11,135 nt of DNA. Source: Oceanospirillaceae bacterium (GTDB lineage Bacteria > Pseudomonadota > Gammaproteobacteria > Pseudomonadales > Balneatricaceae). Positions 1 through 6,151 of this stretch are shown piece after piece; the first letter of the stretch is position 1; each line of letters starts with the position of its first letter. Position numbers and translations under genes: made by a program. The notes below the pieces were generated by a model. That model saw nothing but the letters and a program-made list of their open reading frames with translations, ran no database searches and was not told the origin of the DNA. The DNA is taken from NCBI GenBank assembly GCA_003497765.1, contig DNNY01000210.1, forward strand, positions 1 through 11,135. The letters are read 5' to 3'.

Positions 1-513
1 GCGGTGGATTTTGGGGCTAAGACGAAATGCGACGCACTGGCCATTGCTTGCGGTACAAGCCATGGCGCCTATAAATTTACCCGTCCACCAACGGGTGATA
101 TTTTGGCCATTGATCGCATTGCAGCGATTCATAAACAGATACCGAATACCCACTTAGTCATGCATGGCTCATCCTCCGTACCACAGGAATGGTTGGCAGT
201 GATTAACGAGTATGGTGGTGCTATCCCAGAAACCTATGGTGTGCCCGTTGAGCAGATCGTAGAGGGCATTAAGCATGGCGTACGCAAGGTGAATGTCGAT
301 ACTGACCTACGCCTAGCTTCCACGGGTGCTATACGTCGCTTTTTGGCTCATAATCAAGCTGAATTTGATCCCCGTAAATACCTTGCGCAAACTATGGCGG
401 CTATGCAGCAGGTATGTGAAGATCGTTATAATGCTTTTGGCACAGCGGGCAATGCCGATAAGATCAAGCCAATTAGCTTAGAAAATATGGCTACTCAATA
501 CTACGGAATCTAG
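1..513 (+). CDS. fba: Fructose-bisphosphate aldolase, class II (Calvin-cycle subtype), 3' part
   Basis: C-terminal 170 residues of a zinc-dependent class II aldolase. The enzyme reversibly splits fructose 1,6-bisphosphate into dihydroxyacetone phosphate and glyceraldehyde 3-phosphate in cytoplasmic glycolysis and gluconeogenesis. The frame is open from base 1, so the 5' half lies outside the window; family members are about 350 residues. Visible signatures are GTSHGAYKF (window residues 18-26, with a zinc-ligand His), HGSSSVP (54-60, the next zinc-ligand His) and NVDTDLRLA (98-106, the substrate-phosphate loop). The FDPRKYL segment and the C-terminus ending in [10 protein letters not shown] are typical of the Calvin-type subgroup. 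The stop TAG at 511-513 is followed within 30 bp by a strong terminator, so this is the last gene of its transcript. The identification is firm; only the subtype rests on recall of family sequences. Confidence 0.96.
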   Translation, partial: AVDFGAKTKCDALAIACGTSHGAYKFTRPPTGDILAIDRIAAIHKQIPNTHLVMHGSSSVPQEWLAVINEYGGAIPETYGVPVEQIVEGIKHGVRKVNVDTDLRLASTGAIRRFLAHNQAEFDPRKYLAQTMAAMQQVCEDRYNAFGTAGNADKIKPISLENMATQYYGI

Positions 514-541
514 GCCCCAAGCTTGCTCATAAGTACCTACT

Positions 542-572
542 AAACCCCGCCCTTTGTTGCGGGGTTTTGTTT
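542..572 (+). terminator. Rho-independent terminator after fba
   Basis: A perfect 9-bp stem, AAACCCCGC at 542-550 with GCGGGGTTT at 559-567, encloses an 8-nt loop and runs into TTTTGTTT at 565-572. It starts 28 bp after the fba stop and separates fba from the following + strand genes. The stem also has a short A-run on its 5' side, so it could work weakly in the other direction, but no minus-strand gene lies close enough to need it. Confidence 0.92.
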
Positions 573-731
573 GCCTGTCGATTTTTGCTCTAGTCGGATA
601 CATCCACAAATAATGCTTCTAAAGTATAAATAGTAAAGCAGCAATGGCCTGCTAAACTTATTTCTACGTCAGACTTTTAATCCCTCGTTGGGGTTAAATG
701 ATGTGTAAATTTTCTAAATGGAGACAGAAAT

Positions 732-848
732 TTGTTCGAGTTTGATAAGAAAATAATTGCGGAGCATCAGACACATCTGGGAGAGTATTATGAGAAGCAC
801 AAAGCAATAGTATCTGTTTGGTTAACAAAAAAAGAAATAGTCGATTGA
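732..848 (+). CDS. Possible small ORF of 38 aa with TTG start
   Basis: An open frame of 38 codons begins at TTG (732) and ends at TGA (846-848). A GGAG Shine-Dalgarno sequence at 720-723 lies 8 nt before the TTG, which is good spacing. The product has a protein-like composition, charged and rich in Lys, Glu, His and aromatic residues, beginning LFEFDKKII and ending KKEIVD. It has no signal peptide or membrane segment. The frame has no ATG, but stays open upstream to a TGA at 699-701, so it could instead be the remnant of a lost gene. It ends 41 bp before the YdjM-like gene and could be cotranscribed with it. I do not recognise the sequence. The evidence is only the ribosome-binding site and composition. 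Confidence 0.35.
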   Translation: MFEFDKKIIAEHQTHLGEYYEKHKAIVSVWLTKKEIVD

Positions 849-889
849 TTCGAATTAGTAAATACGCCTAACAATAGATCAGGAAAATC

Positions 890-1381
890 ATGCCTTTTAC
901 ACCAGTACATATGGGCCCAGGTATGCTTATAAAAGCCATCTTACAGGGTAGTTTTAGCTTGATGATCTTTGGCTGGACGCAAATTCTAATGGATATTCAG
1001 CCCTTGGTGGTTCTGATAACCGGGGAGGGGCACTTACATGGATTTTCTCATACCTTTTTGGGTGGTTCGCTTATTGCTGTTATAGCTGCAATAACAGGCA
1101 AATATTTGGCCGAGTTAGGCCTTAAAATATTATCTTTAGGTAAACAACCTATCATTATCATCTGGCCTGTTGCCTTTTTAAGTGCTTTTATTGGCAGCTT
1201 TAGTCACGTTTGGTTGGATAGTATTATGCATACAGATGTGGAGCCCTTTTACCCTGTTTTTCTATATAACCATTTCCATGGTCTAGTTTCTGTGGGCCTT
1301 TTACATAAGCTTTGTCTATATAGCGGCTTATTTGGCACGGGCCTATATTTTTTGGTTAGTTGGCGGACTGGCAAACAGTAA
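890..1381 (+). CDS. Predicted inner-membrane protein, YdjM/DUF457-like (putative metal-dependent hydrolase fold)
   Basis: A 163-aa multi-pass membrane protein starting at ATG 890, with AGGA at 881-884 as ribosome-binding site. Hydrophobic segments lie at about residues 21-44, 55-70, 89-107 and 131-157. The notable feature is a set of His and Asp residues at segment edges: TPVHMGPG (H7), D35, GEGHLHGFSH (H48, H50, H54) and FSHVWLDSIMHTDVEP (H106, D110, H114, D116). Such an H-x-H...H and H-x3-D-x3-H-x-D pattern recalls the YdjM/DUF457 proteins annotated as membrane-bound metal-dependent hydrolases, whose activity is largely undemonstrated. Metal binding here is inference. It stands 70 bp ahead of the cupin gene on the same strand. 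Protein and start are secure; family placement is tentative and function unknown. Confidence 0.8.
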   Translation: MPFTPVHMGPGMLIKAILQGSFSLMIFGWTQILMDIQPLVVLITGEGHLHGFSHTFLGGSLIAVIAAITGKYLAELGLKILSLGKQPIIIIWPVAFLSAFIGSFSHVWLDSIMHTDVEPFYPVFLYNHFHGLVSVGLLHKLCLYSGLFGTGLYFLVSWRTGKQ

Positions 1382-1451
1382 ACGCCATTAGTCTAAATCT
1401 TGCATTTGTTTAAGATACGCATTGCTAATGCTATGTTTATGGGGATTGGCT

Positions 1452-1763
1452 ATGAAAATTATAAGTAGTAAAAATTTTACGGCAGATAAAGCTTGGGGGG
1501 CACTGGATATCACAAGCATAAATGGTATTTCCACTCGTTTGCACTGGACTGATCAGCCATATCAGTGGCATGTTAATGACGGTGAAGAAGTGTTTGTTGT
1601 GCTCGATGGTGAAGTTGAGATGTTCTATCGTAAAAATGGCAATAAGCATTCTTGCCGGCTAGAAGTGGGTGATATTTTTTATGCTTCTATCGGCACCGAG
1701 CATGTTGCCCACCCCATAGGACAGGCACGTATTCTGGTGGTAGAACAAGAGGGCAGTATTTAA
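1452..1763 (+). CDS. Single-domain cupin protein
   Basis: A 103-aa protein consisting of one small beta-barrel cupin domain. Motif 1 is seen as WHVNDGEEVFVVLDGEVEMFY (about residues 35-55), with the first His, the Glu pair and the Gly of the consensus. Motif 2 is seen in VGDIFYASIGTEHVAHP (about 76-92), with the second metal-ligand His, but the usual Pro-x-Gly turn is replaced by Ser-Ile-Gly. Members often bind a divalent metal and have varied or unknown roles. The start at ATG 1452 is chosen because GGGGA at 1441-1445 sits 6 nt upstream; an in-frame upstream extension from 1422 would add a Cys/Leu-rich leader absent from cupins. The gene may belong with the racemase that follows 116 bp later. 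The substrate cannot be read from sequence. Confidence 0.85.
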   Translation: MKIISSKNFTADKAWGALDITSINGISTRLHWTDQPYQWHVNDGEEVFVVLDGEVEMFYRKNGNKHSCRLEVGDIFYASIGTEHVAHPIGQARILVVEQEGSI

Positions 1764-1879
1764 CTAGACTGTTAAATTGGCTGGCCCTGCGCTGCCTAGT
1801 TTGCAACATATTGCTTACTGTATATGGGCGTTCGAAAATAACAATATATTTAGACCATACTAGGCGTTGGAGGCAATAT

Positions 1880-2581
1880 ATGAAAACCATTGGTTTACTG
1901 GGCGGTATGAGCTGGCAAAGTAGCCTCGACTATTATCGTGCCATCAATGAAAGTGTGCAGCATCAACTTGGGGGTTTACACTCAGGTAAGGTGGTTCTGT
2001 ATAGTCTTGATTTTGCTGCTATTGCAAAGTTACAGCATGCCGGCGATTGGCAAGGCACCGCTGATATTTTGATTAAAGCAGCCCTAAATATTCAGGCCGC
2101 CGGAGCAGACTTCTTGCTTATCTGTACCAATACCATGCATAAACTTGCCCCTGAAATTGAGGCGGCGATTAATATACCCCTATTACATATTGCTGATACT
2201 ACTGCCGAGATTCTGGTTGATAAGGGAATGAAGACAGTTGGTTTGTTAGGCACAGGGTTTACCATGGAACAAGACTTCTATAAGGGCAGGCTAACAGATC
2301 AGTATGGTCTTGAGGTTTTAGTACCGGCAAAGCAGGACAGGGACTTTATTCATAAAGTTATTTATCAAGAACTCTGTCTGGGCAAGATTAAAGCGGACTC
2401 CAAGAGTGAATATTTGCGTATTATCGATCGTTTGCATGCGCAGGGTGCGCAAGCTGTTATTCTTGGTTGTACGGAGATTGGTATGTTGGTTAAACAAACC
2501 GACACCAATATCGAGCTATTTGATACGACAGCTATACATGCTCAGCAGGCAGTAAAATATGCCATAATGGATTCAACTTAA
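1880..2581 (+). CDS. Aspartate/glutamate racemase family protein (YgeA/RacD-like)
   Basis: A 233-aa cofactor-independent amino-acid racemase that interconverts L and D forms of an acidic or related amino acid by two-cysteine proton transfer in the cytoplasm. The N-terminal signature LLGGMSWQSSLDYYRAINE (residues 6-24) is characteristic. The two catalytic cysteines sit in the expected contexts: CTNTMH (C82) and GCTEIG (C197). The length is typical and both lobes are complete, so the enzyme should be active. The start ATG 1880 has GGAGG at 1869-1873, 6 nt upstream. The frame is open back to 1811, but that extension lacks a ribosome-binding site and precedes the conserved MKTIGLLGG start. It is followed after 38 bp by a PLP decarboxylase, suggesting an operon. 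YgeA-type members have broad specificity, so aspartate is not assured. Confidence 0.9.
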   Translation: MKTIGLLGGMSWQSSLDYYRAINESVQHQLGGLHSGKVVLYSLDFAAIAKLQHAGDWQGTADILIKAALNIQAAGADFLLICTNTMHKLAPEIEAAINIPLLHIADTTAEILVDKGMKTVGLLGTGFTMEQDFYKGRLTDQYGLEVLVPAKQDRDFIHKVIYQELCLGKIKADSKSEYLRIIDRLHAQGAQAVILGCTEIGMLVKQTDTNIELFDTTAIHAQQAVKYAIMDST

Positions 2582-2619
2582 TTAATGCTCCATATGCATA
2601 GATAAAAAAGGGTTGATAG

Positions 2620-3831
2620 ATGACCAAGCAAGATAAGAGTTTTCAGGCAGATGCCGGATTGGAAAAAGCCCTTGATTTGCTCCGTCAACCTAATGCCCGA
2701 CAACAGCCACTACCTAAAAGCCTAGCAGCAGAGGGCATAGGTGAAGAAGCCACCTTGGCCCTATTGGCACCCTATGTGTTGGGCGAGGCCAGTTATCTTG
2801 ATAGCCCCGCCGCATTTGCTCATATGGATCCACCCACGCCTTGGATTACTTGGGCAACAAGTCTATGGAATGCGCGCTTAAATCAAAATTTACTCCACCC
2901 AGCCACAGCCCCTTTTGCTAGACAGGCAGAAGAAATAGTGATGGCTTGGTTAGCGCCTTGGTTTGGTATGCAGGGTGGGCATATGTGTTCTGGCTCAACT
3001 GTGGCTAACCTAACAGCACTTTGGGCTGCCAGAGATGCTGGCAAGGTTGATCAGATCATTGCTTCCACCAGCGCCCATATTAGTATTGCTAAAGCAGCAA
3101 ATATTCTTGGGTTGCCTTATAAGCAAGTGGCTACCAATGCAATAGGTCAGATTGACCCTACTAAAGTGAGTGAATTAGGTGATCTAAGTAATGCCTGTTT
3201 GGTGTTAACCGCCGGCACCACGGCGACAGGGGTAATCGATAACTTGGCCTTAGTGGGTAAAGCTAAATGGACTCATGTTGATGCCGCATGGGCGGGCCCC
3301 CTGTGCCTAAGTGACAAATATGCTGGCTTACTGGCAGGTATGGAACTGGCTGACTCAGTGGCCATCTCTGCCCATAAATGGTTATTTCAGCCAAAAGATT
3401 CTGCCTTGGTGATGTTTCGTCAATTGGAACTGGCGAACTCGGCGATTAGCTTTGGTGAGGGTTATCTTGCTGCCCCAAATATTGGTGTGCAAGGTTCACG
3501 TGGTGCTGCAGCCATCTCTTTGTTAGCCACTTTATTGGCTTGGGGCAAAGGGGGGCTGGCACACCGTATTGAGCAAACCATGTCTATGTCCCATACTCTG
3601 GCAGAGGCCCTGCAACAAGAAACAGATATAATTCTATTGGCCATGCCCACAACAGGGGTAACAGTGTTTCGCCCCACTAATATAAGTACAGAGCAGCTTT
3701 ATCAACGTTTACCTGCCGGCATGCTGTCAACTTGTATTGTTGAAGGTGAGCACTGGTTGCGCTCTGTTGCAGCTAACCCAATGGCAGATATGGATAAGAT
3801 AATTGATGCCATTCGCAAGGCATTACCATAA
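2620..3831 (+). CDS. PLP-dependent group II amino-acid decarboxylase family protein
   Basis: A 403-aa fold-type I PLP enzyme of the glutamate, aspartate, tyrosine and cysteine-sulfinate decarboxylase family. Landmarks are the N-terminal NQNLLHPATAPFA (88-100), the phosphate-binding loop CSGSTVANLTALWAARD (123-139), STSAHISIAKAA with the ring-stacking His (H153), HVDAAWAGP with the Asp that pairs with the pyridine nitrogen (D221), and SAHKWLFQPKDS with the Schiff-base lysine (K253). It is shorter than typical members (about 450-500 aa), mainly at the N-terminus and C-terminal domain, and the phosphate loop reads SGSTVAN rather than the common SGGSEAN. AAGGG at 2608-2612 precedes ATG 2620. It lies 38 bp after the racemase. 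The substrate is not determined; acidic amino acids are plausible from context. A desulfinase or other lyase activity is possible. Confidence 0.88.
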   Translation: MTKQDKSFQADAGLEKALDLLRQPNARQQPLPKSLAAEGIGEEATLALLAPYVLGEASYLDSPAAFAHMDPPTPWITWATSLWNARLNQNLLHPATAPFARQAEEIVMAWLAPWFGMQGGHMCSGSTVANLTALWAARDAGKVDQIIASTSAHISIAKAANILGLPYKQVATNAIGQIDPTKVSELGDLSNACLVLTAGTTATGVIDNLALVGKAKWTHVDAAWAGPLCLSDKYAGLLAGMELADSVAISAHKWLFQPKDSALVMFRQLELANSAISFGEGYLAAPNIGVQGSRGAAAISLLATLLAWGKGGLAHRIEQTMSMSHTLAEALQQETDIILLAMPTTGVTVFRPTNISTEQLYQRLPAGMLSTCIVEGEHWLRSVAANPMADMDKIIDAIRKALP

Positions 3832-3920
3832 ACTAAGTGACAAGATGCTAAGTCGATAAGTCCAAAAAATATGGCCTTGGTGTCGCCTAATAGTCAATTT
3901 GAGAGAAAAGGAAAATACTA

Positions 3921-4484
3921 ATGACATTAATGATTACTGGAATCCTACTTTGGGCACTAGCCCACATGATGCCTTCATTGAGCCCAGCTCTAAAACAGAA
4001 AGCCATAACTTCCATGGGGGCAAATGCTTATAAGATCACTTTTGCTCTAACAGTTGTTGGTGCCTTAGCGTTGATTGTTTTGGGATGGCGCAGTGCAGTG
4101 CCTATGCCCGTTTATGTTGCCCCAGAAAGCCTTAAATTGCTCGCCATTGCCCTAATGGTATTGGCCTTTTTGCTATTTGGTGCATCAATGTACCCAACCC
4201 GTATTAAGCGTGTAGTACGTCATCCCCAACTAACAGGCTTGATTATTTGGGCTGTGGCCCATCTGCTATTAAACGGTGATAGTCGTTCTGTTTTGCTGTT
4301 CGGTGGTTTAGGCGTTTGGGCTGTGTTGGAGATTATGCTACTAAATCGGAGAGATGGTGATTGGATTAAGATTGACCCTCCTGCTTGGTTTAGAGAAATC
4401 AGGGGCGCCATTATTAGTTTAGTGATTCTTACTGTTGTAATTTATGCTCACCCCTATATCGCTGGAGTGCCGGTTAGTTACTAA
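3921..4484 (+). CDS. nnrU: NnrU family integral membrane protein
   Basis: A 187-aa protein with about six hydrophobic segments (about residues 1-17, 38-56, 71-89, 104-118, 123-142, 161-180). The family hallmark is RHPQLTGLIIWAVAHLLLNGD (100-120), followed by the LNRRDGDW segment (141-148); an N-terminal His in LWALAHMMPS (H15) is also typical. NnrU was named from denitrification loci of alpha-proteobacteria. The fold resembles isoprenylcysteine methyltransferase-like and isomerase-like membrane proteins, and its biochemical role is not settled. No nitrite or nitric oxide reductase gene is in this window, so a denitrification role here is unsupported. AAGGA at 3908-3912 gives a good ribosome-binding site for ATG 3921. 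It is 89 bp downstream of the decarboxylase with no terminator seen between. Confidence 0.88.
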   Translation: MTLMITGILLWALAHMMPSLSPALKQKAITSMGANAYKITFALTVVGALALIVLGWRSAVPMPVYVAPESLKLLAIALMVLAFLLFGASMYPTRIKRVVRHPQLTGLIIWAVAHLLLNGDSRSVLLFGGLGVWAVLEIMLLNRRDGDWIKIDPPAWFREIRGAIISLVILTVVIYAHPYIAGVPVSY

Positions 4485-4682
4485 ATACTTAATAAGGGTT
4501 AGTGAGTTAACAATAATGAACGCTAAGCTACGTTAAAAATCGATACTCAGTTATTTAATTTTAATATGCTTACTTGTTGATTTTAATATAAATATTATTT
4601 TTACATATTATTAGTATTATTTTTTATAAATAAATTGGTAAATAGTAAAATCGTCTACTAAGCTTTTTCCTAAAGGTAGCGA

Positions 4683-4735
4683 ATAGCTGTTTTTGCCTTA
4701 TGGCAACCCCATATACCAACGGCTTAAACAGCTAT
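4683..4735 (+). repeat. Inverted repeat with nested hairpin in the leader of the 127-aa gene
   Basis: ATAGCTGTTT at 4683-4692 is exactly complementary to AAACAGCTAT at 4726-4735, a perfect 10-bp stem. Immediately inside it, TTGCC (4693-4697) pairs with GGCAA (4702-4706) around a TTAT loop. The remaining inner arm (4707-4725) is unpaired in this model. As RNA this gives a long stem stacked on a small hairpin, about 60 nt ahead of the start codon at 4797. It matches no riboswitch consensus that I can recall. It may be a regulatory leader or a protein-binding dyad. Confidence 0.55.
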
Positions 4736-4754
4736 AAGCACCAAAAAAGATAAT

Positions 4755-4775
4755 GGCCCCAAGTGTTAAGGGGCT
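4755..4775. repeat. GC-rich hairpin before the start of the 127-aa gene
   Basis: GGCCCC (4755-4760) pairs with GGGGCT (4770-4775) around a 9-nt loop, five G-C pairs plus a wobble. On the + strand it lies 10 nt before the GGAG ribosome-binding site (4786-4789) and could influence translation. On the minus strand the stem is followed after 7 nt by TTTTTT, so it could act as an imperfect terminator for transcripts arriving from the polysaccharide operon, which has no terminator at its own stop codon. Neither role is proven. Confidence 0.4.
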
Positions 4776-4796
4776 GGACAGCAATGGAGAAACTAT

Positions 4797-5180
4797 ATGT
4801 ATTCAAATAAAGATCTTGAGTGGGCTGTGTCAGAAGGTATTTTTTCACCTACAGCTATAAGTGAGTTCCGTCAAGCAAAGTTGGCTGCTAATTCGCCAGC
4901 ACAAGATACAGTAAAATCTCAGCCAGTCACTAAGCCCCATGCTAATGATATATTTGTTGTCATGGGCTGCTGGGTATTATTATTTGGTGCTTTGTGGACA
5001 CTCAAAACCATTACCGCTACTGAGGGTTTAGGTGCACTTATCCTGTTTTTTAGTGGCGTGGCTACTTGGAGTTTGGCAAAGGTATTTGAGCGCAAAAGAC
5101 AATGGGCAATTCTTGCCATTGCCCTATGGTTTAGTGTTGTTAGTAGCATCCTTGGCTTTTGTATAATGGGTCTACTTTAA
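4797..5180 (+). CDS. Small membrane protein, short DUF2157-like form
   Basis: A 127-aa protein with a soluble N-terminal part and three hydrophobic segments (about 52-69, 76-96, 103-126). The N-terminus, MYSNKDLEWAVSEGIFSPTA, resembles the module that opens many DUF2157-type membrane proteins, and ANDIFVVMGCWVLLFGALW followed by TWSLAKVFERKRQWA resembles the first membrane unit of that kind of protein as I remember it. Those relatives are usually over 300 residues, so this may be a naturally short form or the 5' remnant of a larger gene. GGAG at 4786-4789 is 7 nt before the ATG. Its TAA stop overlaps the stop of the convergent Wzz-like gene. Function unknown; the family assignment is from memory. 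Confidence 0.75.
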   Translation: MYSNKDLEWAVSEGIFSPTAISEFRQAKLAANSPAQDTVKSQPVTKPHANDIFVVMGCWVLLFGALWTLKTITATEGLGALILFFSGVATWSLAKVFERKRQWAILAIALWFSVVSSILGFCIMGLL

Positions 5181-6112
5181 GTAGGTTTTAATCTGCCGCG
5201 TATGGCAATCCGAATAAGGGCTTGTGTACAGCCAATTAATAAGCCCATTAAGATACCCACCGAGGTAATGGGGGCGCTGCGAGGGCCCACAGCGCTTTCA
5301 GGGACAAAGGCTGGATCAATCACTTTAAAAGCATATTCTTTTTGTACTTTGGCCAGCATAATATTGCTGGCCTCTGATTCAATCATTTTGTAAAGAATCG
5401 ATTGAAATTCAACCAAGGAAGTGTTGCTTATTTCTTGTTCCAGATAGTGCATATTGGCCTTTGATTCAGCAATGGCCTCATCGCGCAAATATTCATTTAA
5501 ACCACTGACTAATCGGTTGGCCATATTGGCCGCTAAATAGGGATCTTTTGACTTAACTGATACTCTGATTAAGCCAGATTTTTGCAAGGTGGCTACGGTG
5601 AGCATGCCTTTTAATCTTAGATAAGCGGCGGTATCGCTTGGGGTATTTACGGCCGGTTTTTCCTCCTCTTCAGCGAACAAATCTTGCAAACAGCAGGATA
5701 ATTCTTCTTCCGTGGGAAACCACATATCATTATCACTATCCCAACGTTCAGGAAATAAAACCGGCTTTAAATTTTCTTGATTGATTAAGGATAAAAGAAA
5801 TTTACGTGATTCCAGCAGAGCCAGTGACGATTCAATATTAGTATCATGGGAAACAAGGTTAATGCCAGCAATAGCAGCTAGGCCAGCATAGCGGCTGGCT
5901 AAAGAGGATAGCTTGTCACTATCATTATTGCCCTGGCTACTGGTAATTAATACCTCGGCCTGAAAGGTTTTTGGAGTGGTTAGCGCTGTGATACAGGCCG
6001 TACAACCAAATATAAAGGTACATAAAATAATACTCACTTTATATTTATAAAGGGAGCGAAAGATCTCAATTAGATCGATTTCGTCATTTATTACTGCTTG
6101 ATTTTGAGCCAC
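5177..6112 (-). CDS. Wzz-like polysaccharide chain-length determinant / co-polymerase
   Basis: A 311-aa inner-membrane protein of the polysaccharide co-polymerase type, which sets chain length or assists polymerisation and export in Wzy-type systems. It has the usual layout: a short cytoplasmic start with IDLIEIFRSLYKYK (12-25), first membrane segment at about 26-45, a large periplasmic part with a helical stretch (about 205-260), then AVGPRSAPIT (274-283) leading into the second segment (about 283-302) and a short basic tail. There is no C-terminal tyrosine-kinase domain, so it is the kinase-free type. An acidic insertion with two Cys and an E-run (about 135-152) is unusual. The start is GTG at 6112 with AGGA about 8 nt upstream. 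It lies 39 bp after the SLBB export gene, so the two are cotranscribed. Confidence 0.9.
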   Translation of the reverse strand: MAQNQAVINDEIDLIEIFRSLYKYKVSIILCTFIFGCTACITALTTPKTFQAEVLITSSQGNNDSDKLSSLASRYAGLAAIAGINLVSHDTNIESSLALLESRKFLLSLINQENLKPVLFPERWDSDNDMWFPTEEELSCCLQDLFAEEEEKPAVNTPSDTAAYLRLKGMLTVATLQKSGLIRVSVKSKDPYLAANMANRLVSGLNEYLRDEAIAESKANMHYLEQEISNTSLVEFQSILYKMIESEASNIMLAKVQKEYAFKVIDPAFVPESAVGPRSAPITSVGILMGLLIGCTQALIRIAIRGRLKPT

Positions 6113-6151
6113 AATTTAAATCCTGTTATAGTTTATAGATAAGCCAGTTGG

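Larger units (their letters stand above)
514..889. other. Intergenic region between fba and the YdjM-like gene
   Basis: This 376-bp stretch holds the fba terminator (542-572) and two further hairpins. One pairs AGCAG at 637-641 with CTGCT at 649-653 and extends through a 2x2 internal loop to AGT/ACT (632-634 with 656-658). The other is a 9-bp stem, TTTAATCCC at 676-684 with GGGGTTAAA at 690-698, containing one U-G wobble and a 5-nt loop. Neither is followed by a T-run on either strand, so they are not simple terminators. Downstream is a candidate small ORF at 732-848 (listed separately). No convincing -35/-10 pair was found. Confidence 0.6.
4485..4796. other. AT-rich intergenic region upstream of the 127-aa membrane protein gene
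   Basis: In this 312-bp gap the part from about 4540 to 4650 is almost pure A/T and has no reading frame of note. The last 115 bp carry inverted repeats (listed separately) that would fold in the leader of the gene at 4797. No promoter hexamer pair with acceptable spacing was identified, although the AT-rich block is the natural place for one. Confidence 0.6.

Noticed and set aside
1811..1879. N-terminal extension of the racemase to an upstream ATG.
   Set aside because: There is no ribosome-binding site at 1811, the added residues are not part of the family, and GGAGG is correctly placed for ATG 1880.
3832..3920. CTAAGT repeats as a possible terminator after the decarboxylase gene.
   Set aside because: The copies are direct, not inverted, pairing is poor, and no T-run follows.
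4671..4697. GGTAGCG followed by AGCTGTT, resembling parts of the JUMPstart/ops element bound by RfaH upstream of polysaccharide operons.
   Set aside because: It is on the + strand, facing away from the polysaccharide operon, the parts are in the wrong order, and the ops core matches only partly.
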